Positions 48,301 through 58,239 of a stretch of DNA of 64,000 bases are shown here, piece after piece. The stretch is taken from assembly GCF_000003815.2 (NCBI RefSeq), contig NC_049985.1:11822019-11886018 (forward strand), in the 5' to 3' direction. The stretch comes from Branchiostoma floridae (taxonomy: Eukaryota; Chordata; Leptocardii; Amphioxiformes; Branchiostomatidae). Position numbers and translations under genes: made by a program. Below the pieces are notes generated by a model. That model was not told the DNA's origin and did not search any database. It was given only the letters and a program-made list of their open reading frames with translations. Position 1 is the first letter of the stretch. Each line of letters opens with the position of its first letter.

Positions 48301-50183
48301 GGGGAGCATGCCCCCCGGACCCCCCTAGGCAGCTCACGCCTTTGGCGTGAGTCTCGCGCCTGCGGCGCTCGATGGTCCCACAAGTAATAAAAAGAACCCC
48401 CCCAATCAAAATCCTGACTACGGGCATGCTACCGATGCGTTTTTTTTTACGACGACGTGGTGTGGCCGCCGCCGTACTGCTGGTAACGCAGTGACCCGGA
48501 AATCGGCTAAAATTCAATGGCGTTTATTTTAATTTGAAATGACTAATATGTGCTCTTTGTACGTTAAATGGCCTCCAAATAACTCGACGAACATAATTCA
48601 CTTGAAAGTTTTGACTTAGATATTAGAATTTTGCAGAAAACGGCGATAGTAGAAAAGGCCTTTCCCACCTAGCTCGCTTCGCTCGCCACGCGGCTTCGCC
48701 GCGCTCTAAATCGGCTACGCCGATTGGTCGGCTTAGCCGACCTTCGGGTGGAAAAACTCCTGCGCCGATTGGTCGCCTTCGCCGACTTCCCCGACCTTCG
48801 GGTAATCCCCAACCCCGGCAATGCTCAGCGATACGGTGTACGGGCGAATCAAAGACAATTCCTTGGCCTACCGCCTATGCTAAGACTAGTGCAGAAAAGG
48901 TAAGCAAATAAAATGACATCAAATTTACAGATACAAACTTGAAAATAAACCTGTACCTCTCTCCTTGCTTCTTGTCTTTCCTTTGGAGACATCTAAAACA
49001 GGACAAAAATGTAAATTTATTCACACACACAATCACAGTCACTAGTACAAATGCCTAACTGAGAACCTAAATGCAACCTAACACTTAAATCGGTCTGTAC
49101 AACTACAAGTGTCAGATGTGTGTGGAAAAACATCCCACTTTATAAACTTAAACTGAGTGACCATTACTATCATCTATCAGATAAAGATGGCAACACCATG
49201 ATAGGATGTAGAAGGTTACTTACATACTCATGCACATAACAATACATTTTTCATTATTAATATGTCAAATCAATACTAGTACATGTATGTAGTTCTACTA
49301 TCCTAACTGCGTACACAGTTATTACTGTGTAATGTATCATCAACTTATTTACAAATTGATTATTAATATCTAATTTTTCTGGTTTTATCACAAATTCATT
49401 GAAGAATTGAGGTTTGAACCTAAAAGAAAATGAATCATTCATTCCAATGAGTAATGAATAATTCAATGTCCCAAAATACAAAATGTGTCATGCATATATT
49501 TAGAATTGAATGATGAAAGAATCTTGCAGCGCAAAGGAAATGTTGAACCCTTACTGAGATGCACTAACATAGATGGAAATTTGATTACAGTTTCCATGGA
49601 AACCAATTACTACCAGCGGCCATCTTGTATGTAAATGAGCCACCAGTTTCAAACCTTCTCTAATCCAAGTCTCTTCAAACGTCATGGAATCCCATATGAT
49701 TACATAAATATAGATTGCAACAAATATGATCTATGATAAATACCTAATATGACAGCTTAAGGTTCAAGAAAGTACACCTGCATAATCTTATTGTACCGAA
49801 ACACCTGTTTTAAAACCACCTGTTTCAAACAATAACGTCATTCAGATTAAACCAATTGACACAATTTGTTTATCAATTTGGTGCGTAAATCATCTAATAA
49901 GTCAGACAGAAGCTGCGATAATATATTTTTGACATTCTCTGTGTGCTATTGTTTACCGAATTTCAGCAATTGTTGAGAATTGGGTACAAATACTGCAACA
50001 ATACAACGAATACACATGAATATTTGACTACTATAATTACCAAGACGTGTTTTTTTTGTCACCTACCTTTGTTATACTAATTTCCTTGATCACATACTGC
50101 TTGCCGTCCTTCTTGTTTCTGACCAGCAGCGCCTTCCCGAAGGAACCTTCCCCGATTCGCTTGAGTTTTTGGTACTTCTCCAT
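30322..50183 (-). CDS. NEK1: NEK1 serine/threonine kinase, complete coding region in 37 exons
   Basis: NEK1 is a NIMA-family kinase of cilia, centrosomes and the DNA-damage response. Exons in transcript order, by high coordinate: 50183, 48992, 47145, 46715, 45865, 45494, 45195, 44823, 44615, 44033, 42663, 42307, 40834, 40528, 40295, 39733, 39356, 38975, 38708, 38303, 37976, 37650, 37375, 37061, 36777, 36312, 35781, 34803, 34396, 33816, 33615, 33199, 32636, 32334, 31922, 31024, 30471. All phases match; 4134 nt gives 1377 residues (human about 1260-1290). The kinase domain (about 4-258) has GEGSFG, YVIKEI Lys33, HRDIKSQN, DFG146-148 and [11 protein letters not shown]. The middle is basic coiled coil ([25 protein letters not shown]). 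The tail has [13 protein letters not shown] and ends [18 protein letters not shown], the conserved C-terminal block. Exons 27-29 are longer than in human, with SPRPKSASP repeats. Start is the only Met in [13 protein letters not shown]. Confidence 0.96.
31460..31791. mobile_element. hAT-type MITE with 8-bp target duplication
   Basis: Ends CAGGGTTCTAGCCAGC and, inverted, GCTGGCTAGAACACTG. The exact 8-bp direct repeat ATCTAAAC sits at 31452-31459 and 31792-31799. CAG...CTG ends with 8-bp duplications are diagnostic of hAT. Length 332 bp, no transposase. It lies in the NEK1 intron downstream of the exon at 31815-31922, only 24 bases from its donor side. Confidence 0.85.
34940..35132. mobile_element. 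193-bp MITE with TACTGTAAATGC ends
   Basis: TACTGTAAATGC at 34940-34951 and its reverse complement at 35121-35132 bound a sequence full of CGCGGTGR and CCGCGAA blocks in inverted arrangement. It lies in a NEK1 intron. The TA at the ends would fit a TA target duplication (Tc1/mariner type); the superfamily is inferred. Confidence 0.7.
35421..35463 (-). ncRNA. Hammerhead-ribozyme-like core in a NEK1 intron
   Basis: On the minus strand: a GTCA stem strand (35463-35460), CTGATGA (35459-35453), a stem-loop pairing AGACACC with GGTTGTCT around GAAT with one bulged T, GAAAC (35432-35428), GTC, then TGAC (35424-35421) that pairs with the first GTCA. These are the parts of a type I hammerhead in order; the third stem would be almost absent, as in minimal forms known from Penelope-like elements. 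Catalysis and element family are inferred. A decayed relative is at about 14983-15045. Confidence 0.45.
36816..36993. repeat. Tandem duplication with 91-bp period
   Basis: Both copies begin ATTTGCATGGTTATGACAGC (36816 and 36907) and share CAGTTTTATAAAAG and GGAGAGTACT. They lie in the NEK1 intron between exons 37009-37061 and 36740-36777. High identity suggests a recent event. Confidence 0.85.
41213..42166. mobile_element. piggyBac-like non-autonomous element, TTAA ends
   Basis: TTAACCCTATTCAGACCGG at the left is matched by CCGGTCTGAATAGGGTTAA at the right; C-runs and GGGCCTCAAAAGC-type text extend the inverted match. TTAA followed by CCCTA is the classic piggyBac end pattern. Length 954 bp with no transposase. 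It lies in a NEK1 intron with its right end 66 bases from exon 42232-42307. Confidence 0.82.
42832..43925. mobile_element. Second TTAA-ended (piggyBac-like) element in NEK1
   Basis: TTAACCCTCTCAACACG at 42832 is inverted at 43909-43925 as CGTGCTGAGAGGGTTAA (one mismatch). The TTAA target sites are at 42832-42835 and 43922-43925. Length 1094 bp, no transposase. Near the right end are palindromic CCACGATCGTGG blocks. Its right end is 28 bases from the donor of exon 43953-44033. Confidence 0.8.
44330..44484 (+). mobile_element. LINE 3'-end fragment with CTAA-repeat tail
   Basis: The plus strand reads [10 protein letters not shown] and [18 protein letters not shown], like the C-terminus of CR1/L2-type reverse-transcriptase proteins (RDRxRW motif). 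It ends directly in an ACTA/CTAA microsatellite at 44459-44484, as such elements do. A 5'-truncated copy in a NEK1 intron. Confidence 0.5.
45950..46310. mobile_element. Dispersed CAGGG-ended element, copy A
   Basis: Starts CAGGGCTTGAAATAC and ends GGTATTTCGAGCCCTG, inverted ends of about 16 bp. The interior has repeated TTACCTGCACCAGACAAATT blocks. CTAGT flanks both ends. It closely resembles copy B at 52984-53337. The end sequence looks hAT-like, but an 8-bp duplication is not clear. In a NEK1 intron. Confidence 0.7.
47878..48428. mobile_element. 551-bp element with CATGCCCGTAGYCAGG ends and 5-bp target duplication
   Basis: CATGCCCGTAGCCAGG at the left is inverted at the right as CCTGACTACGGGCATG. 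CTACC abuts both ends (47873-47877, 48429-48433). Inside are three 21-22-bp tandem copies of CTCAAAGGTCCRCTTTTTGA (47930-47992), G/C runs, and triloop hairpins such as CTCACGCC-TTT-GGCGTGAG (48333-48351). No transposase. The superfamily is not assigned. It lies in NEK1 intron 2. Confidence 0.75.
48661..48812. repeat. Array of short triloop hairpins
   Basis: Consecutive perfect inverted repeats with three-base centres: CGCGGC-TTC-GCCGCG (48689-48703), ATCGGC-TAC-GCCGAT (48710-48724), GGTCGGC-TTA-GCCGACC (48726-48742), plus imperfect relatives to 48812 with CCGACCTTCGGG. Much more G+C-rich than the surrounding NEK1 intron. Confidence 0.75.
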
Positions 50184-50723
50184 TCTGACTCTCACGATGT
50201 TGTTTTAGTCAAGTCAACCGTACTTTGAAAATTACAAAAAAATCCAAGATTTAAATGAACCCACTCCTTTTAACGTCACGACAGCATTAAAACAGCAATT
50301 CCACAGCCTGAGAATTCCCATATACCTCTTCAGGAAGCTTTTTAGTGTTTTCTGACGGTCAAGATGCCGGTTAAATGGATAAGAGATGGGTAAAATTAGT
50401 AAAATTTCAGAGACGTCCTCTCAAAAATAAACGATATTGGCCGCCATCTTGAAAAATGCCGCCTACGCAAAGCATGCTGGTTACCGCGGAGACTTTTGAA
50501 TGCAAGACCAACTACACTGAAAGATTTTTTGCCAAATATGATTTTCATTGAACATTCAATTGATCAATTTTTTTAATAAAAGTACTAAATAATAAGATAT
50601 AAATGCATAATATATACAATACACTATATAAATTATAGAATGTACGACATAGACAAATTTTATTTGTAGTAACTCATAAACTAAGTCACTTACATAACCT
50701 TTGTGGTCTTGTCAACTTTCAAG
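50184..50723. promoter_or_regulatory. Divergent promoter between NEK1 and NDUFA2
   Basis: The two start codons are 540 bases apart in head-to-head orientation. CAAGATGGCGGC, a YY1-type site, lies on the minus strand at 50440-50451 on the NEK1 side. CAAGATGGCTGC overlaps the NDUFA2 start codon on the plus strand (50720-50731). YY1 sites of this form are common just downstream of TATA-less housekeeping start sites. No TATA box was seen near either start. Confidence 0.65.
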
Positions 50724-53700
50724 ATGGCTGCCAACCTTGTCCGAGCGATGTCCCCTTTTCCAAAACATCTCAAAGAACTTCGTCTTCATCTTTGCCAAAG
50801 ATCAGCCGCAAGTCAGGGCGTGAGGTAAGGTATTCATGCAGCTGTCAACATTATCATTTCTGTCTAAGGTTACTGATATCTGGAAGAAAAGACGATGAAA
50901 TATCACCCCCCTCCCCCATCACAATATTTTGTCTTCGTGAATTTATGCACAAGGTCACACTACTAATACATGATCTTTAAATTTGTAACAAGTTGTTCTG
51001 TGAGTGTTTGAAATATCCGAGTTAAATTCCTACGTGTTTTGATGTATGGTTTACTGTAAAAAAAGAATGTACCATGAATATCTGGGTCCCTCATCTCAGT
51101 CTCCTTGTCTATAAGCGCCCCCTACCAATTTATTTGGGTGGTTCATCTATTATTACTATGATTATGAAGTAAACATGAATAAAATGTCAATACAATTAGA
51201 AATAAAACCTTGAAGAGATGGAAATCTGGCACATTTTTTCAACAACTAACATATCATTACCTAGTGTTAGATATATAACAACTAGTACTACAGAAATATT
51301 CATGATGGTTTTACAAATGTATGTTTGCAGTGTCAAAAGATTCAAAACCACCACAAAAAAGTTTTGTTCTGTCTTCTTACCTATCCCTTGTGCTTCATGT
51401 ACAAATGTACATACTATACAAAATGCAGTTCTTCGTGGTTGTACAACTTCCATTTGTGTTTCCTGGTTCTCAGTTTTAATCATAAAACATTTAAGGCTTA
51501 ATACTAATAATAGTTTGTTAATTTTGTAAACTTTGATTCAGGATACACGTGTGTACTTGTTTACATAATACTAATAGCAAGTTATTTTTAGTTATTATCA
51601 CCTGGGATAAGATATATTTTCTGCAAAAAATGACACAAGCATTAAGAATCCCATCTACAGTAAGTGCCTATATAGATCTACATAGACCAAATTTCATTGA
51701 TCCTGAGTGGTCTTTTTGGGCAGGTTTGACTCTGATTATAATTGTGTGATTGATTGCCTGGAGTCCAGCCTTGTTTGCTTTCATCCGCTCCTAAAGGTCG
51801 CTACCTGCCAACATTTTTTGGGGGGCGACGCAAATATCGTCACCGTCAAACGTTTGATAAACGGCGGCCCGGGTAATGACCTTCGGGGGCAGACTAAAGG
51901 GAACAAAGTTAGACCTGTTCAACTTTGTCCCAGAAATTGGGACAGTTCCTTTTTATAGGTGTTGCCAGAAGGCACAGCAGACCTAAGTAAAGGTCATTAC
52001 CCCAGGGAAATTCCTAATCAATTAGCGAAAAGCCGTTAAACTTAATTGGCATCATCTCAGCATGACCACATGTAGAATTTACATCAAGCAGACAGGTGAG
52101 GAAACTCATGGTCAAACAATAAAGCTGACATCTTGTACATGCCATAAACATTTCCAAGGCTACATCATTTCAGACATATTCATTCATAGTTCAGAGCGAG
52201 CTGATAAAAATCTTGACTAGTACTACTATATCTTCGCGACTAATCCTCTGCTTGGAGAGTAGACATTTTCCTCTCACGGCAAAATTTACAGTGTAGTTGG
52301 GATTGCCTACAGTGTAAATCGGTACTAGTAGTTGGATGACAAATGTTCAGTAACTAACTGCTTGAATTAACTCTCAACCGCACTTCAGACTCTGCACAGT
52401 TAATCTTGTTAGCCATGACTCATCTGCTGCGGCCCTTACAGGAGATGTGCCGACTTTGTTCAGCTGTTGAGGGGTAAAATTTAATGGAGCGAAATCGCGG
52501 AACACCCAATGTCTTCACACGCAACGTATTGTCTGGATGATTGTCTTGCTTGAACCGATATAGCCAGAGCTGGAAATAGCCAGCTGCAGGCCCGTAGGTC
52601 TGAGATTGAAGAAAATAGTACTAGTAACTTGCAATTTCTAGTCTAAAAACACATGCTCTGAGTACTATTGTTAAAGGTATCAAATACGTTCATTACAGAA
52701 AACGGAAATACACTGTATTGAGTTGTAATTGTTGTACTAGTGATGTGCAAATAAGTGTGGTCACTTTTTTCTTCCTCTCAGTCAGGATCTTCTCAGTCAG
52801 GATCTTTTAATGAAGGCTTACATTACAATCAAGATCTGATCTGCACACTATAACTTTTCTATCATCATCATCATATCTTGTCGCTCCATCTCCTTATCTA
52901 GCAGCGGGCTGCCTTGTTGGCCTCTATTAGGTCACTGTCCGAGCAGGTTGGGCCCAGTTCAGTTTTGTAACAGGACTATGATACAGGGATTGAAATATGC
53001 TTTTCTGCATACCTGCACTGGTGCAGGTAACATTGGAAATTACTTGCACCAGACAAATTTACCTGCACCACTCTGAATGTAGGAAGCATGGATTATACTA
53101 AAATTGTTCAGGAACCATTACTATTCTTTTCCTTTATACTTTGTTTGTAGGTGGTAACATTCAATGCAGCTAATACAAGTAATAGCAATCCACATATACC
53201 TACATCATATGACATTTATGTATAAAACCCAGTACATGAACTAGTGCAGCATAGGTGCAGGTAGACACCAGAAATACCTGCACAGCTCCAATTTTATCTG
53301 CACTAACCTGCATATGCAGGTGGTATTTCGAGCCCGGATGATATATCTTTGCAACTCACTTGTATGTATGAAGTGACATTAGTTTATCGGTCATTTCTAC
53401 CAGAAATTAGTGCAACCTTAACGTATTATGATCTGAGTGAACATTTTCCTCTCTTGTTACACCACACACAGGGACTTTGTTGAGAATCACTATGTTGACC
53501 TGAAGAAGAGCAACCCACAGTTCCCCTTCCTCATCAGAGAGTGCAGCGGGGTGGAACCAAAAGTCTGGGCTAGATATGGTTAGACTGTACTCTTGTTTTA
53601 TACATTGTACAAACAGTTGAAAACAGATGGACCTACTGGAGGTACATTGTACCTGGGTCTGTCTGTTTTCAACTGTTTGTAGATTTCTGTAATAATTGGT

Positions 53701-54199
53701 ACGTATAAAGCTATAGCTAGATCTTGTCCTTTGCTTTACTAAGAATATGTCTTTCTTGCTTCTAAACAAAACTACTAGTATCAGGTGTACAACACATTCC
53801 TCCTTTGAAGTATTAACTTCTTGGTAATACTCTAGTTTCTTCTTTCTGCCATACACATTATCGCACATCCCTTGCATCTTCATAAATTCTATATAGATAC
53901 CAGGTTGCAATGTTTTTATGTAATGGTTACAGCAGAGAGGTAAATTCAGCCCCAATTGTAAAAGACATATCAAGAAAATAGGGCCTAATAAATACCTGCA
54001 CATGTATGGAGGCAGATTCAAGTAAATGTCATTGCTATTCCTAATATTCTGTGTTTTGTTACACTGCTTCATGTCATGTTAAGAGCAACAATATTATATT
54101 TCACCTGTAGAGTTTGGAAGAGAGCGGAACCTCCCCCTGTCCAACATGTCATCTGACCAGGTGGCCAAAGCCCTGCAGATGCTGGCAGAACAGAAGTAA
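50724..54199 (+). CDS. NDUFA2: NADH dehydrogenase (complex I) subunit NDUFA2, complete
   Basis: An accessory subunit of mitochondrial complex I with a thioredoxin-like fold, in the matrix arm. Exons 50724-50824, 53472-53578 and 54111-54199 join with phases 2 and 1 to give 98 residues (human 99). Motifs: [60 protein letters not shown]. The two cysteines at 24 and 58, which form the conserved disulfide, are present at the same positions as in human. The start is the first ATG after the divergent promoter, at the usual distance from LHLCQRS. Intron 1 is 2.6 kb and carries two TIR repeats. Confidence 0.95.
51871..52002. repeat. Short MITE-like inverted repeat, GGGTAATGACCTT ends
   Basis: GGGTAATGACCTT at 51871-51883 is inverted exactly at 51990-52002. 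The 132-bp unit holds a second palindrome, GTCCCAGAAATTGGGAC, near its centre. In NDUFA2 intron 1. Confidence 0.65.
52984..53337. mobile_element. Dispersed CAGGG-ended element, copy B
   Basis: Same structure and orientation as copy A (CAGGGATTGAAATA to TATTTCGAGCCCGG), one fewer internal TTACCTGCACCAGAC block, flanked by ATGATA on both sides. It lies in NDUFA2 intron 1. Confidence 0.7.
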
Positions 54200-54803
54200 C
54201 AACACCGTGGGAGGAACAGGAAAAGTTGTACCTATAAGTAAATCTTTCAGACTCAGAGCATATAAAATGTACAGAATTTCTTCTCACCTATATCTTGTTT
54301 GAATAGAGACAGTTCAGTGGTTTTAATTTCATGGTCATATTACAGGAGGAGGGCTTCAGTTTCTTTGGTTTTCTTCCAGCTATCCGAATTTTATCCCCAG
54401 CCATGTCTTGGGATGTTTTTGAACTGCCCCCCTCCCATAATTGTTCACAGGGTTCAGTCAACAGTTCTTCTTAACTCTGTTTATGGGTGAGTGAATAACC
54501 GAGATGTCAACATTGCTAACTATGTGGATTAGACAACAATGGAAACTGGTGTCAGAGGTGACAAGAAGATTGTACCTTTTGACGTATATAAAAGTTCAGC
54601 ACCAGTTAGAGGTAATATCAGAACGTTCCCGTGGGATTTTTCTAGCCAACAGTAACGATGTGACAATGTGAGCCGAACCTTATTTAATGTGGTGAACTTT
54701 GGTCACGATAAACAGCATCAAATGTTAAATGTCATCAAAACAATGGAGACAGAAAGAGACTTCAGTCACTGTTCTTCTACAACACTTGCTGCTTTATTAG
54801 GAA

Positions 54804-54809
54804 AATAAA
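54804..54809 (+). terminator. Candidate polyadenylation signal of NDUFA2
   Basis: AATAAA about 600 bases after the stop codon, the clearest plus-strand hexamer in the 3' flank. Use is inferred. Confidence 0.35.
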
Positions 54810-57800
54810 AGCACTGAACACCATATTGGAATGTTACATTGTTTCATTTTGAAAGCACTGGCTGCAGTATTCATCTAATTGGTTAAACAAAGTCATAAAT
54901 TGCACTGATACAATTACACTGAGAGTGATACAGAATCTGATATTCATTTTTTTACGTTGATTGTAATTTTTTTGCTTCATAAAAATCAGATACATGTAAT
55001 AATTATCATAATACGCTGATAGGGTCATAGTTATGAAACTGTTCCGTGTAACGTTCAGTTTACACACAAACCCTTTTTTTAGAACAGAACAAGAAAACAG
55101 TAGCTTGGCCCACCAGAAAGCTCTTATTTTGACCTTGGGTGTGAAAAATGGTTTAAGATATACATACCCTTAACCAAAATGTACTATAATATCTAGAACA
55201 GAACAGAATTCTTCTGCAGAATGACCTGTCTTAAATTTACTAATTTCACTCTTGAGCAAAGAGAGCAAAATTTGATGTTTTTTTTAACCTGACTGTAAAA
55301 ACTTCTGGTCAGGGTAATGTATAACAATGTATGTTACAATATGAACAAACAATATATCAGGAAAATTATGGCTTTGTTTCCTTCTATGGTTGTTCAACTC
55401 TATCTTGCCTATGCATAATGATGCATATCATAAAATAAAGTAAATTACACAACTCCCTACACCACTATTTGCAACATTTTCAGTGATATCAGTAAAGACT
55501 TTCAATAATTTGCAACAAATAACTCGACTCCTATAGTTACACAGTGACTGCATGTCTATCTAAGTTTGTCATACAGTATTGCCCTCTGTTTTAGAGCTAT
55601 CTTTTCAAAAAATGCCTTTCATGATCATGAACAGAAAGAGTACCCATTTTGTACTTTTTTTTGTAAGTCCAATTTGCTTAAAATGCTTGCATTTTTTTGG
55701 AAAAATTTCCAAGAGCGCAGATGGGGTCTGTTATGACAGTTATTTTATCTAGGAAAACACGATCAAGAATTTGTGTAGATGACAGAAAGTTAGACACAGT
55801 CAAAAGTGCCCAAGAGGACCACTCTTCAGAGGACTAATATTAGTAATAAGATTTGGTCTATGTCAATATTTTACTATAGACAAGTGTCAATGGGCGAAAA
55901 GTGGTCACATTGGCCAGGTTCATGTATAGCCTCCATAGCAGGCTCTCTGGGCCTTTTTCAATTTTTTCGGGCTTATAGAACACTTTTGCTGGCTCTTAAT
56001 ACTGGGTCGTTTGTGTTGACGGAAACCAATAAATGGGAACATAAAGGCCCAGAGAGCCTGCTATGGAGGCTACTTCTGTAGAGTTGGTCACTTGTACTTG
56101 TTTGACTGTGCACAGGGGTAACAATACTAACAATTTGAATGGGAGCTCTAAATAACTAATGCAACAATTTTCTCAGAGTCACACTCCATTCAAACTATTT
56201 CATTCATATTAACTATCACCTTGTTATGCTTTAAGTGATGCAAATATTTGATTCTTATATAGCAACTGAAGTACCATTCTACCAAATCCCCTTTTCTGAA
56301 GGCAATGCTGTATGATTTGATAACACTAATCTACACTTATCATGTGATAATAGTCATATATCCTGAGACCTTAACACTTCCACAATTCAACTTTTACATT
56401 GCAAATTTTACATTGCACTAGAAAGTACTGATTTTTTGTCATGATTTTATAGGTATGAAAAGCATTAGAATTGTTATAACTCTGACATTTTGACATGATG
56501 CTATAAAACACCAAATCTAGAGATATCTATACTAGTACTGGCATCAAAATACAAGAAACCTACACTACAAAATTTATCATTTAGATTGGAATAAATCTAT
56601 ATGAAATTACAAATCTTCAATCTGAAAAAATGTACATCTTTGGTTTTTCTGCTAGAATACATGTCATGTAGTTTCAAGTAACATACACACATACTGTGCA
56701 GTACAGTGTAATAAACCTTTTTCACCTTATAATGATATCTGAGATTTTACCCACAATAACAAGACTCACATGGATTGTTTTACATCTCTCAGTAACATAA
56801 CAACATGAAACAATCATTGTTTTGCTGAACATAAAAACCTCTTTTCAAACAATGGCCGGGGACAGACATGCAACTTAAACAACAGGTCAGTAAACCTAAC
56901 CGGTGTTAATTTGAAGGCTACCAATTATTTTATTATCTCTAATAAAGCAGAAACGCTGGAGGTCAGTGGCCAGGAGCAAATTTTTATACAAGGGCATCGA
57001 CGTCTGATGCAACAATAGCTCCCTGTTGAAAGGGTGACCTGTGACCCCACTCTTTTCATCTTGCCTGCCGGGGCCAATGTTCTATCAAGTGTTCACTGTA
57101 CTGAGCAAGGATAGGGGCAGAGGTTATGGGCTAACTCACTTTGAACTGATTCTATTGTCGAGTAACAGTAGCGGGAAAACGATCGTCAAACGTTTTCATC
57201 CAATTTGATGTTTTGAAGATTGCACACTTGATTTAGTACATAAAAGTATTTGATCTGTGTGTTGATGAAGTGCAGTGTGCTGATATAAAACTGTCTGGTT
57301 TTTGACAGACAGTGTACTGGTAGTATCAATGATCAGTACCCTGATGTATGTGCTAGCCTGTGGTACACAAACTTTTGCTGTCAGGGGCTCATTGAGCCTC
57401 TGTCTCAAGACCAGTGGAAGCTTGCTTCAATCATGACTGAGTCAGCCTACCCAATGTGCCACCCTATGAAACCAATTACAATTTACAGTTTAAGCCATCA
57501 GATGTCTGATAAGTTTTTGATGTGACTGTTAAGATGACTCAACCTATCTTCATCAAGTATACATGCACATGCTACAAAATGTATCTAAGGTCATTGGCCC
57601 AATGTTGAATGTGTATTTCTACCCTTCTGCACATTTAGCTCTAACTCTGTGGAAAGTGCCAGCCAAAATACTGTAACTAAGTTTTCTAATAGCATTTTTA
57701 GTGACTAACACCTTGTTCTTCCCACATTTTAAACAATTTACAAAACACACAAACACAAACATACAAACATATAGTATTTACACATACACTGATTAAACCC

Positions 57801-58239
57801 TACTTATACCATTGCATAGCTGCCTTGCATTAATATGGACCCTGCCACCAACTACAGTGTATTTAGATTTTTCCACATTTTGTTGAACAGTTTGGCTACC
57901 TAGTCATAAATCTATGATCTATAAGTCTTAGGACTTCCTCTTTACATGTACATTAAATACTGGTTGCATATTTTTGATGGAGCAGCTGCTATTGCCATTC
58001 TGAATGCTCTTCTTGCTAAAGGCCATTACATCTGACAAAATATCTTCTTTTCCCCACCCTCTCACATTCTGAACAAAACTACTCTTGTGTCTTGTGGGGA
58101 ACGATTTGTATCGTTTGGATATCGTCACTTGTATACATGTCTCTCATGTCAAGGGTATTTTGGTTGCCTCTCCCTTTAAAGCATGGCCATACATGTACTT
58201 AACATATGCTGTAGACCTACATGTTTGGTGTGCATGTCA
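54810..58239. other. 3.4-kb interval between NDUFA2 and the zinc-finger gene
   Basis: No coding exon recognised on either strand. It contains one short TIR element (55927-56072); the rightmost few hundred bases are probably the 3' UTR of the minus-strand zinc-finger gene. The rest is AT-rich without clear structure. Confidence 0.5.
55927..56072. mobile_element. 146-bp MITE with 30-bp perfect inverted repeats
   Basis: Positions 55927-55956 (TAGCCTCCATAGCAGGCTCT...) are the exact reverse complement of 56043-56072. The terminal TA could be the target duplication (Tc1/mariner-like). No coding content. Confidence 0.8.

Noticed and set aside
53407-54072. A 221-residue minus-strand open frame
   Set aside because: It is antisense to NDUFA2 exon 2 and runs through an AT-rich intron; no family-like motifs, and the opposite strand is clearly coding.
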